Origin: Candidatus Obscuribacterales bacterium
GTDB lineage: Bacteria > Cyanobacteriota > Vampirovibrionia > Obscuribacterales > Obscuribacteraceae
Length of the DNA: 53,608 nucleotides
Assembly (NCBI GenBank): GCA_021732085.1
Contig: JAKFVQ010000029.1
Coordinates: 1-53,608, forward strand
Reading direction: 5' to 3'
The notes below the pieces were generated by a model. That model was not told where the DNA came from. It made no database searches and was given only the letters and a program-made list of their open reading frames with translations. Positions 36,596-45,181 of this stretch are shown here, in pieces (the first letter of the stretch is position 1; every line of letters begins with the position of its first letter). The translations under genes and the position numbers were made by a program.

Positions 36596-37486
36596 ATGTA
36601 CCCGGCATACTTGATCCGCGCTGGAATCGACTGGGTGAGGCATCACGAAGAATTCAAGGGATCAAACCCTTATTCGCGATGTATTGAGGCTGTCAACGTC
36701 TGTCAGAACTTGTGGACAGAACAGCGGGGGCAAGGCGACTTTCACCTCGTTGAACCAGCTGCCGTAGCGGCTTACTGGGCTGAGTTTTTTCATGCTGAAG
36801 ATCCATTACCTGATGAATCCGAATGGCGCGATGGTTTGGTGAAGAGATCCGCGCAGTATGATTCTTTCGATGAATGGCAGGATTGGTTCAAGCAAGCTTA
36901 TGCACAGGTGTATCAGGATACTATTTACTGGATGGGCGTTTTAACCACAGCCTGGGCACATACGCACTCGCTTGAAGTAGTTTACGCAGACGAGTCCTGG
37001 GAATTCAGAGCCGCGACACCATATTTGCCAACCAGCGAATTCTGGCGCTTTGAGCCACACATGGACACAGTGGCAGAGATTGTTGCTGAAATTTGGAAGG
37101 AAGAATTGGAAGGCTTTCGCGAGCTCGGTTTTGAATTGGCTGAAGAATCAGTTCCATATTTAGGGAAAGCCGAATGTTTGGAGTTTGATACCAAGCGTCT
37201 TTCGGCCATTTATCCAGCACGAGCTTCAAGAGACAAAGAAGTGATAGAGCTTGGTGAAATGGTCGCAGACATTATTTTGCCGGCCGGTGATAGCTGGTAT
37301 CGAACCATGGACAATGTCATTTTTGCTTACGACTACCTTGATGCCACAGCGCTAATCGGTCGTGCTCGCTATGTTTTCCAAAGTCGAAAGAGATTCATGG
37401 AACTGACTATTGATACGGATCCTGATCAAGCCCGCCGCCAGGCATCTGCCGAAGGATGGCTAGTTGGGCATGGGGTAGCAGGTTAG
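36596..37486 (+). CDS. Hypothetical protein, soluble, acidic, Trp-rich
   Basis: This 296-residue cytoplasmic-looking protein has no membrane segment. Features include EEFKGSNPYSRCIEAVNVC, a Trp- and acid-rich middle (DEWQDWFKQAYAQVYQ) and WYRTMDNVIFAYDYLDAT near the C-terminus. I do not recognise the family, and no catalytic motif stands out. GAGG precedes the ATG by 6 bases. It follows malQ by 23 bp, so it may be co-transcribed with it and may have a role in glucan metabolism (guilt by association only). Confidence 0.6.
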   Translation: MYPAYLIRAGIDWVRHHEEFKGSNPYSRCIEAVNVCQNLWTEQRGQGDFHLVEPAAVAAYWAEFFHAEDPLPDESEWRDGLVKRSAQYDSFDEWQDWFKQAYAQVYQDTIYWMGVLTTAWAHTHSLEVVYADESWEFRAATPYLPTSEFWRFEPHMDTVAEIVAEIWKEELEGFRELGFELAEESVPYLGKAECLEFDTKRLSAIYPARASRDKEVIELGEMVADIILPAGDSWYRTMDNVIFAYDYLDATALIGRARYVFQSRKRFMELTIDTDPDQARRQASAEGWLVGHGVAG

Positions 37487-37715
37487 ACCGTAGACTTTTT
37501 GCAGCATACTGTTCAAAACTCTCAGTCTTCATGTGTCCGTAGAGTAAAGCCAGCAGAGCATCTTCGCTGGTACTCATGTGCGTGAAATCGCCGTGAAGTG
37601 TGTTGCAATCAGCAATTTATCATTCCCTCATTTTGTTCTGCGTGTTTTAATCAGTTTTGTCGGTTGGCTTGACATGCCTTCGGCGCATTATCGTCGTCTG
37701 CGCGGGATAACATCC

Positions 37716-38492
37716 ATGATCAAAAGAAACGTCAAATTGAGCGCACCAGTTTCGGTGCTTTTAGCATTACTTTGCGGCTTCTCCGCAGCGCTATCCCCAC
37801 TTAATAACAATGTTTCTGATCAAGCTAAGTCATTTGCAGTAAATGTTTCAGATCGCGTCCCTTCATCAGCCATTGCTCCAAGCTCTGTAGAGCCGGTCTT
37901 TGATGCTGGTGATTATCTCGATGAGATTGCTGCTGAGGGCAAGTACACTTGGAAGAAAGAGAAATTTCCATTGAAGGTGTTCATTAAGCCGGACCCCACT
38001 ATTCCTGGCTTCAAAACTGCGATGCCAGATATGGTTCGCAGCAGCTTTGACGAGTGGACTGAGGCTGTTTCCGGCAAGGTATCCTGGGCAGAAGTAAGCA
38101 GCCCTGCGCAGGCCGATATCACGGTTTGCTGGACAGATGAAGCTGTTGATCATGGACGAGGAACGGAAGGTGGCAGAACCAAGACCTTCGCGAAGATCAA
38201 CCACGCGACCAATAAAGGTACTATTGATCGCGCCGAAATGACTCTGTTAACAAGGCTACCCTACGGTGAAGGTCACCTTGGCGATGCCGAAATGAAGAGA
38301 GCCTATTTACACGAAGTTGGTCATGCTTATGGACTAACAGGGCACTCCACCACTCGTGGTGATGTTATGTACTATGCAGTGGGACCCAAACAAAATGCAA
38401 TTTTGGGCGCCCGCGATATCGCAACTCTAAATAGACTGTACAGCGGCTATCCTGAGTTGGCGCGAGGCAACCGTCCTAACAGTGGCGTTTAA
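37716..38492 (+). CDS. Secreted matrixin-like zinc peptidase
   Basis: The start is the ATG at 37716, immediately before a signal peptide (MIKRNVKLSAPVSVLLALLC then GFSAALS); the frame opens earlier at 37578. The 258-residue protein has a beta-rich catalytic domain (about 70-258). It carries YLHEVGHAYGLTGHS, an HExxHxxGxxGH zinc motif near residue 198, then DVMYY as the Met-turn. There is no prodomain cysteine switch. It is smaller than the matrixin at 25865-27514 and lacks its repeat region. A strong terminator lies 24 bp after the stop. Confidence 0.82.
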   Translation: MIKRNVKLSAPVSVLLALLCGFSAALSPLNNNVSDQAKSFAVNVSDRVPSSAIAPSSVEPVFDAGDYLDEIAAEGKYTWKKEKFPLKVFIKPDPTIPGFKTAMPDMVRSSFDEWTEAVSGKVSWAEVSSPAQADITVCWTDEAVDHGRGTEGGRTKTFAKINHATNKGTIDRAEMTLLTRLPYGEGHLGDAEMKRAYLHEVGHAYGLTGHSTTRGDVMYYAVGPKQNAILGARDIATLNRLYSGYPELARGNRPNSGV

Positions 38493-38516
38493 TTAGTTTT
38501 CCTCAGTTCTTTCCTT

Positions 38517-38548
38517 GCGGGACCCATTTCCCGGGTCCCGCTTTTTTT
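38517..38548 (+). terminator. Rho-independent terminator
   Basis: GCGGGACCC (38517-38525) and GGGTCCCGC (38533-38541) form a 9-bp GC stem with a 7-nt loop, followed by seven T. It ends the + transcript of the matrixin gene; rsmG is convergent. Confidence 0.93.
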
Positions 38549-38561
38549 CGTCCATATGGCA

Positions 38562-39332
38562 CTAGCCGGCTGTGCCGCGACTAGATTTTTTGTCTTTTTG
38601 AATCAATGCCGATGAGCGTGGAAAGCGGCTTGGAGTGGATTTTGTTTTCTCAATCAAAATAATTGAAAGTTCTCGTCCGAGCAAATCGTGCGGCAGAAAT
38701 TCTGTCTCGAAGATTTCGCCTCCGAGCTTAGCTATGTAAGCTTCAGCCTCGTCCTGTTCCTGCACTGCTTGTCGCTTCGAGCGTTGAGCAAGAAACACAC
38801 CGCCAACCTTCAGAAATGGTAGCGTTAACTCCGACACTATTGGCAGTGCTGCCACCGCGCGCGCTGTCGCGTAGTCAAATGTCTCTCTAAGTTGGAGTTT
38901 GTGCGCAAGCAGTTCTGCTCTCTCACAAAGCACCCTAACGCGGTCATTGTCTAAATCCAATTTGGTTATGGTCTGTTCTAAGAAACGGCATTTTTTTCCT
39001 ATTGATTCGACCAAAGAGACGTGCAGCTGCGGGCGTGCAATTGCCAGGATCAGAGCTGGAAAGCCAGCTCCGCTTCCAATATCAATGAGGCTTGCTGGAT
39101 GGTCTTCTTCAATCGAATGCAATAGAGTGAGCGAATCAAGAACGTGTTCTTTATAAACAACGTCAAGTTTTGCATTAGACACAAGATTAGTATGCTCGTT
39201 GTAAGCCTGTAATTCCTGGCAGAAGAGTAGTATCTTCTTTTGGGCCTCATCGCTTAAGTTGAAACGCTCCATCTCAGCCAGAATTGGAGCTGAATCTTCG
39301 CCCAATGACTGCTCGAGCAAATTCTTAGTCAT
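38562..39332 (-). CDS. rsmG: 16S rRNA (guanine-527-N7)-methyltransferase RsmG
   Basis: It methylates G527 of 16S rRNA using SAM. The family start is present (NEHTNLVSNA, then VYKEHVLDSLTLL). The SAM motif is IDIGSGAGFPAL (about 80-91), followed by LVESIGKKCRFLEQT, the ATARAVAALPIVSELTLPFL segment and a basic C-terminus (KSTPSRFPRSSA). The length of 256 is slightly above usual. It overlaps the upstream 192-residue gene by 8 bp, so it is translationally coupled. Confidence 0.95.
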   Translation of the reverse strand: MTKNLLEQSLGEDSAPILAEMERFNLSDEAQKKILLFCQELQAYNEHTNLVSNAKLDVVYKEHVLDSLTLLHSIEEDHPASLIDIGSGAGFPALILAIARPQLHVSLVESIGKKCRFLEQTITKLDLDNDRVRVLCERAELLAHKLQLRETFDYATARAVAALPIVSELTLPFLKVGGVFLAQRSKRQAVQEQDEAEAYIAKLGGEIFETEFLPHDLLGRELSIILIEKTKSTPSRFPRSSALIQKDKKSSRGTAG

Positions 39333-39903
39333 TAGTTCTCGTGATAAACTCGCTGAAGTAGTGCTGACATAACGAAATCAGCTTTGGTCCGTCCATGGTT
39401 TCATCGTTGTAGGTCCAAACAACTGCTTTTTTACTTGCATCCTGCGGATCCGCCTGAACTTTGGCTAGGAGTTGGTAGCTAGCTTCAAGTCCTAGCTCAT
39501 CCAACTTCATTGTTAGATTGGCTGCACCTTCGGTAACTGGAAATTCACAAAATTCCACGCTCCCGTTGATTCCGCGAATTCCATACATCCAATTGCGTCT
39601 GGTAAAAGTGAAATAGGCAATTTCTTCCGATGGGACGCTAAGGTCGCTGTAGCTGCCCTTTGTCTTTTTTATTAGCCGGCTGACTGCGACACGTAGGTTT
39701 GGAAACATCGAGTGTTTGTTGAATTCCTCTGAGCATGCTTGAAATAGCATATAAAGTTTGTCAACAAACGGCACCGTTGCAAGTGCCCCCAATCTGTCCT
39801 CTTCCTGCTTCTTTCGAATACCTTCTTGCTTATCAATCTCGATCTGATTGGCTTGATCAGCTAATTGCTTAACCCAACTAAAGTCCACGGTGGCTCCTGA
39901 CAT
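39325..39903 (-). CDS. Hypothetical protein upstream of rsmG
   Basis: The 192-residue soluble protein has a coiled-coil N-terminus (QLADQANQIEIDKQEGIRKK), an aromatic-rich middle (IAYFTFTRRNWMYGIRG) and a C-terminal alpha/beta region (KKAVVWTYNDETMDG). No signal peptide or known motif is seen. Its 8-bp overlap with rsmG suggests co-translation; the linkage may be only transcriptional. I see no convincing ribosome site before the ATG. Confidence 0.55.
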   Translation of the reverse strand: MSGATVDFSWVKQLADQANQIEIDKQEGIRKKQEEDRLGALATVPFVDKLYMLFQACSEEFNKHSMFPNLRVAVSRLIKKTKGSYSDLSVPSEEIAYFTFTRRNWMYGIRGINGSVEFCEFPVTEGAANLTMKLDELGLEASYQLLAKVQADPQDASKKAVVWTYNDETMDGPKLISLCQHYFSEFITRTND

Positions 39904-40141
39904 GCAACAAATTTGACTTGAAACATCATACCAACAGCATTGCGTTTATGAGCCTCATACTGCTTTCTCGTGCCCTTGGCTGATAAAAAGCGCCTGAAAC
40001 AGAAAATTTCCTAGCCTCAAAGGGCTTTAAGGCACAAAAATACGTGTTAAATCTGCCCGTACAAGGAATAATTTTGATGAGAAGGTGCTCGCTGGGAGGC
40101 AAGGAGCTTACCAACTCCTGTTGGAGCTTGAACTAAAAATC

Positions 40142-43100
40142 ATGCTCTTGATTATCTCTAGGAATGAAGATCGACCTGAGCTGGAATCCAAGATTCTTGC
40201 CGCTGCTTTCCGGCAGAGCGTAGAACGTGGAGACGTTGAGGGGTCGAGGCTCGCGCACCGCGAGCTTGTCACGCTGCTGGCCAAACGGGCCACGGCGGGC
40301 AGCTTAACGCGCGAATCCGGTGACCCTGGGGTCGACCGGCTCTTTGCGTCTGATAATGTTTTGGACATGGATCTAGCTGGATTGGCAGTGACTACTCCGG
40401 CGCTAGCTAGTGCGCCAGCTGAAACTGCGACTAATGGTGCAGAGTTTAGTACCGCTGCACCGATGACAAATGATGTCAATGGCGATGCCAAACACAGTCA
40501 GTTTGACTTTGGCGACACTAAAACAGGCGGAAACGGCGCGCACATACAAGATACGGTTGATCGGCTTGTCGATTTGGCAAGCAATCGTTCGCGCCAAGAT
40601 AGGAAAAGAACCCGAAAAAATAACGTAGAAGAGCCTAAGTTCGCCCAATCTCAATCGCTCGATTTTGGTCCGGATAGCAACTCAAACCCTCCCTTGGAGC
40701 CTTCAGTCTTCAGCAAGACTAGTTTTGCTCCTGATGAAGCTTCGGCTGAAACGGACGCAGAAAACTCGCAGGACTTCCAACCGCACTCAGAAAGCGATTC
40801 ATCGGCGGAAATGTCTTTCGCTACCACCGAGGATTCGACATCTCTGCTTGCGCCCGTCGCCGAGACCGGAGAGCTTGATCAACTTGCCTTTCCCGCAGAA
40901 CTTGGCGAAACTATTGGGCCCGCTGAAACGCTAGGAGAAGCTGCCGTTTTGGAAGAATCTGCGGCAACTGAATATTCAGGTGCCGAATCCAGCGAAGTTC
41001 CAGATCACGCTACCTTTGGTGAACCAGCGGAACTTGCCGTAGCTGCCGAACTTATTGAGTCTGATGAATTCGCCGAAGTTGCCGTACTTGCTGAAGCTCC
41101 AGCGCTTGCGGGGACCCCCGAAATTGCAGAAGCTACGGAACTTGCTGAAGCTCCCAAGGCTCCCGATGCTCCCGAGCTTGCCGAGGCTCCCGAACTTGCG
41201 GCGGCCCCCGAACTTGCGGAAGCTACCGAACTTGCTGAAACTCCCGATCTTGCGGAGACCCCCGAACTTGCAGAAGCTACCGAACTTGCTGAAGCTTCCG
41301 AACTTGCGGAGACCCCCGAACTTGCAGAAGCTACCGAACTTGCTGAAGCTTCCGAACTTGCTGAGACCCCTGAACTTGCAGAAGCTACCGAACTTGCGGA
41401 GACCCCTGAACTTGCAGAAGCTACCGAACTTGCGGAGACCCCTGAACTTGCAGAAGCTACCGAACTTGCTGAAGCCTCCGAACTTGCGGAGACCCCCGAA
41501 CTTGCAGAAGCTACCGAACTTGCTGAAGCTTCCGAACTTGCGGAGACCCCTGAACTTGCAGAAGCTACGGAACTTGCTGAAGCTCCCGAGCTTGCTGAAG
41601 CTCCAGAACCTGTTGAAGCTGTCGAAGCCGGCGTAGCTGAGGCTATCCTAGCTCCAGAGCGGTCGAGTGAACAGCTTGAATCAGGCGTCTCAGAACTCCT
41701 GCCTGCCGACGCAAGCTCAAACCGTTCTGTAGAAGTGCCGCCGCCTATGGCTTACATAGAAGACTTAGCATCGGCTGATATGCCTTCGGAGTCATCAGAC
41801 TTAAGTGCCGAATTGCTTGATCCGTCTTCCAAAACTAAAGCTGATTTGGAGTTTGAGGAATGGGCCGGACTTGCACCAGATGTGGTGGCGGTGCCTGAGA
41901 TAGCCGAGCCTAAGCATCCAGATATAGACTTTTCTAATTCCGCCGATCCTGATTCTAAGTCTTGGCAGCAGGACGCTGCTCCGATCGTAGGTGAGCTAAG
42001 CCCTCAAGTTCAATCGTCTGCCGAAAATCCAACGCCTGAATATTCCACCCCCGCACACTATCTCGATTTTGGTGTTGAAGAAGAAATTGCCCCCGCTCAA
42101 GAGTCTGCAGCTGACGTTGTTAACAGCCAGATAGATCCTGCTACAAATTCTGCGAGCAATATCTATGCTCAGATTGATTTTGAACCGGAAACTGAACCTG
42201 AATCCACTTCGCTTCAGGCTCCCGAAACGATGTCTTTGGCATCTCTCCTTGCACAACGCCCCGCACCGGACGCTGACTCTGAATCGATTTATAGCTGGAT
42301 TGGTGGAGAAAACACCGATCCATTCTTTGTCTTGCACCTCTGCTACTTCCGTTCAGTCAGGCATGTTTTGCAGCGCCAGCAGATAAAAGACTCCGCTTTG
42401 GGCGTCCATGACTATCGCCGCGTACTGCGCAATATGGGCATCGCCTATAATATTTTGATGGATGCCGGTATTCGTGTAGACTACGACTTGCGCCAACTGG
42501 GGCTTCGTGAGCCTGCTTGGGGGCACGGACTGAGCATACCGGAAGATGCGAAGCTGCCGGAAGCGGGCGGCAAAGTAAGAATCGCCTTCCACGAACTGCT
42601 AATTCTCTGCCGGATTTTTGACTCAGAGCAAATGCTAGCAATAGTCAATGCCAGCCGCTTGCTGACGGAGGACCGCTTCTGGAGCTACCTGGCAGAATCT
42701 GGTTTGCTCAGCCAGGTTGAGCTTGACTCCATTCGTTCTGGATACAAATTGATTACCAATGGTCTGGTTTCTGTAAATCAATTCGAACAGGCCTTTCATT
42801 TTGCCAGAGCGCATCAACAACAGATCCTAGAAATACTTTTGCAAGCAGGATGGATACGTATTGAAGATCTTCAACAGTTCGCAAATGCACCGGACGAAGA
42901 AGAACTTCCTGAGGCGCCGAAGTTTGTTGAGACGAAAGTCCTACCGGTTCAAAAGGCAACTGCTGAATTCAACGTCGCTGCAAGTATGCCGTCCTGGATG
43001 GATTGGGGCGATTCGGGTGAAGCGCCATCTGCTGGGGAGATTTCCGCATTTCCAAATCCAGCCGATCCCGGTCCAACGGGAATTGACCAGCCGCTACAAG

Positions 43101-44074
43101 CGCATCAAAATCTGGATTACTCCAGACTAGCTGATGCCGCAAGTGATCAATTGAATTCCTCCGTGTCTGAGTTTGAGCCGCCCGAACTGGCTGAATACCA
43201 TGAAGCCGTTGACTATGCAGAAAAGAACGCGTTCGCCTCAAGTGATACTTCTTCGTTGGACAGAAATGCTGCCCAGCTGGAAGAAACAAATTCGGTAAGC
43301 CATGAAGAAACCGTGCTTGTCGATTCTGTAGCTACCGATGCCTCGTTTGTAGAAGATAACAGTGTGTTGCATGCGGAAAACACCTCTAAGGCAATAGAAA
43401 TTGAAATCGAGAGGGGTTCAAGCAATCCCCCGGAAACGACGAACGCAGTAGTTACAGATCCAAGCAATACAGACTTGCCTGAGTCGTTAGTGGACGAAGA
43501 AGCGCCCGTGCCTGTTGACCCAAGTAAGGCTTCTCTACTTGAAGAACTTCCTCAACAAGTATTGAGTGATTCCTCGCAAGAACTTGCAGAAGGTAATGAT
43601 CCGACTCAGAAATCAAATGAGCCGGTACAAGCAGAAGGACCTTCATCATATTTTGATGATACTGTATTTAGTGTCATAAGCCGACCGGATCGCAAAGAAG
43701 ACGACCTGCCGGAACGCAACGATTTTCCATCAGAGCTCGTAGCTGATAACGAAGAAGTCAATCGAACTATTGATATTGCCGATGCCTTAGCCAAGACCTT
43801 GAAATCAAATATGGCAGCCAGCCTCATGAGCGGCAGCGTCGTTGACGCGGATGACCTCAAGGCTGGTGGTGATGACGCAGAACCATCTCTTGTGGGACAA
43901 AAAGTTAAGCTCAAAGAATTGGAGTTCCTAATGGAGCCAATCGAGAAATCAGTGCAAGAACTAATGAGCGATATCGATAAGTCTATTTCTGAAATCGAAT
44001 CAACTGCAATTAACAACGACAGAACTACCGATGTAACACCGGAGCGCGGCCAAAACAAAGAAGATGATGAATAG
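40142..44074 (+). CDS. Giant repeat protein with ELAE hexapeptide tract and J-domain-like segment
   Basis: This is an acidic protein of about 1310 residues with no signal peptide. Order: a helical N-terminus (1-60), a disordered acidic region, about thirty tandem ELAE[AT][PST] hexapeptides (about 320-500), more disorder, and a globular part (about 720-920). The globular part begins DPFFVLHLCYFRSVRH and continues VHDYRRVLRNMGIAYN, then ILMDAGIRVDYDLRQLG (about 765-785), which resembles J-domain helices II-IV (AYEVLSDPEKRAEYDRLG), but the HPD motif is absent. An acidic tail follows. The ATG at 40142 is preferred over a GTG at 40085. It faces a minus-strand response regulator; the function is unknown. 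Confidence 0.7.
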   Translation: MLLIISRNEDRPELESKILAAAFRQSVERGDVEGSRLAHRELVTLLAKRATAGSLTRESGDPGVDRLFASDNVLDMDLAGLAVTTPALASAPAETATNGAEFSTAAPMTNDVNGDAKHSQFDFGDTKTGGNGAHIQDTVDRLVDLASNRSRQDRKRTRKNNVEEPKFAQSQSLDFGPDSNSNPPLEPSVFSKTSFAPDEASAETDAENSQDFQPHSESDSSAEMSFATTEDSTSLLAPVAETGELDQLAFPAELGETIGPAETLGEAAVLEESAATEYSGAESSEVPDHATFGEPAELAVAAELIESDEFAEVAVLAEAPALAGTPEIAEATELAEAPKAPDAPELAEAPELAAAPELAEATELAETPDLAETPELAEATELAEASELAETPELAEATELAEASELAETPELAEATELAETPELAEATELAETPELAEATELAEASELAETPELAEATELAEASELAETPELAEATELAEAPELAEAPEPVEAVEAGVAEAILAPERSSEQLESGVSELLPADASSNRSVEVPPPMAYIEDLASADMPSESSDLSAELLDPSSKTKADLEFEEWAGLAPDVVAVPEIAEPKHPDIDFSNSADPDSKSWQQDAAPIVGELSPQVQSSAENPTPEYSTPAHYLDFGVEEEIAPAQESAADVVNSQIDPATNSASNIYAQIDFEPETEPESTSLQAPETMSLASLLAQRPAPDADSESIYSWIGGENTDPFFVLHLCYFRSVRHVLQRQQIKDSALGVHDYRRVLRNMGIAYNILMDAGIRVDYDLRQLGLREPAWGHGLSIPEDAKLPEAGGKVRIAFHELLILCRIFDSEQMLAIVNASRLLTEDRFWSYLAESGLLSQVELDSIRSGYKLITNGLVSVNQFEQAFHFARAHQQQILEILLQAGWIRIEDLQQFANAPDEEELPEAPKFVETKVLPVQKATAEFNVAASMPSWMDWGDSGEAPSAGEISAFPNPADPGPTGIDQPLQAHQNLDYSRLADAASDQLNSSVSEFEPPELAEYHEAVDYAEKNAFASSDTSSLDRNAAQLEETNSVSHEETVLVDSVATDASFVEDNSVLHAENTSKAIEIEIERGSSNPPETTNAVVTDPSNTDLPESLVDEEAPVPVDPSKASLLEELPQQVLSDSSQELAEGNDPTQKSNEPVQAEGPSSYFDDTVFSVISRPDRKEDDLPERNDFPSELVADNEEVNRTIDIADALAKTLKSNMAASLMSGSVVDADDLKAGGDDAEPSLVGQKVKLKELEFLMEPIEKSVQELMSDIDKSISEIESTAINNDRTTDVTPERGQNKEDDE
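41110..41615 (+). repeat. In-gene tandem repeat encoding ELAE hexapeptides
   Basis: An array of 18-bp units is grouped in 36- and 54-bp higher-order units (hexapeptides ELAEAT, ELAEAS, ELAETP). Copies are nearly identical at the DNA level, so expansion is recent. All units are multiples of 3, so copy number change keeps the frame. Confidence 0.9.
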
Positions 44075-44137
44075 AGAGCTGCCATATTAGCAAGCGTCTA
44101 TTCATCCGAGAGTGCCTGCTTTCGCCAGAGTTCTTTA

Positions 44138-45088
44138 TCAAATGGCGCCGAACGGTGAGGTTGGTACTGGAACACCCTGTCGTTGAACGTATGAAAGGTA
44201 CAGTCTTATAACCGTCGAAAGTTGTTCACAAACAAGACGAATCACTTTTTGATCGCCAGGTTTGTATGCTTGACCCTGCGGCGGTGCAATTACCAACAAG
44301 CCGAGTCTAATACCTGAAGAGTCAATCGGTTGCGTTATGGCATTGTCGAATACCTGGCTTGATCGAGCCGTCTCTTCTTTTAGTGGTGGCAATCCGAGTT
44401 GATTGGCGATTTTCATTGTGTAAGAGGTCATAGCGCTTTCCATGCCTGGTCTGGCCACATCTGCATGAATCACTGAATAAGTGCCGTGGTTAACTACCAG
44501 TGCGCAGGCCTGGTAGTCCGCGAAAGAGCCCAGGAGAACGAAAAGTTTCTCAGCGATAATCTCAATATCTCCGATATCATCCGCGATCTTCCTTACTTCA
44601 TCTGCAATCGTCGCTTCAAACAGCAATCTCTCCAATAGTTGATTCAGTCTGCTGGTGATTTCTTCGACGCTTGGCGTTCGATGCGGATCTGCAACCGCGC
44701 GCAATCTGGGTCTGACCGTCGAGTCAGAAAGAATTTCTTTGATCGCTTTGGTCAGGCTGCTAAATCCAGGCTCCTTGGGAATGTACTTGTCGGCTCCGGA
44801 CTTCATGCCCCAAAATCTGTCGATTGAGCCGTCTAATCTGGTTAATAGAATCATCGGCGTTGACATGAGATCCGGGTCGCTTTTGACCAGGCGGCAAACT
44901 TGATATCCGTTTATGCCAGACATCACTACGTCCGAGATAATCAGGTCAGGGCTTTCGTTGTAAGCCATTACCAGACCTTCAGCTCCATTTCGGGCAGCCA
45001 TAATTTCGTAGCCTTCTTGTTCTAGTACTTTCCGGATACTCAAGAGCTGCGTCGGGCTGTCTTCTATGAGTAACAGACGAAATGGCAT
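44138..45088 (-). CDS. Response regulator with GAF-like output domain
   Basis: The start is the ATG at 45088, with GGAG 7 bases upstream; the frame is open to 45166. The receiver domain (1-120) has Glu9-Asp10, the phosphoacceptor Asp53 (LIISDVVMSGINGYQ), Thr83 and Lys105. The C-terminal ~180 residues (about 135-315) contain a helix and a GAF-like domain (EKLFVLLGSFADYQACALVV; SSGIRLGLLVIAPPQG), not a DNA-binding domain. No histidine kinase is adjacent, so the partner is elsewhere. It is convergent with the large ELAE-repeat gene. Confidence 0.82.
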   Translation of the reverse strand: MPFRLLLIEDSPTQLLSIRKVLEQEGYEIMAARNGAEGLVMAYNESPDLIISDVVMSGINGYQVCRLVKSDPDLMSTPMILLTRLDGSIDRFWGMKSGADKYIPKEPGFSSLTKAIKEILSDSTVRPRLRAVADPHRTPSVEEITSRLNQLLERLLFEATIADEVRKIADDIGDIEIIAEKLFVLLGSFADYQACALVVNHGTYSVIHADVARPGMESAMTSYTMKIANQLGLPPLKEETARSSQVFDNAITQPIDSSGIRLGLLVIAPPQGQAYKPGDQKVIRLVCEQLSTVIRLYLSYVQRQGVPVPTSPFGAI

Positions 45089-45181
45089 AGTCAATCTCCA
45101 CCGGTTCTTGCAGCCCATTGCGTCCCTAGTATGAGGACTTGAAAGTGCTGCCCTGGTTCCCTGCAAAGGATTCCGCTGAGT

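Noticed and set aside
41055..41636. A second long frame through the ELAE repeat reading LPNLLKLPNLRRP repeats
   Set aside because: It stays open only because the repeat unit has no stop in that frame; there is no start signal, and the main frame is the longer, conserved-looking one.
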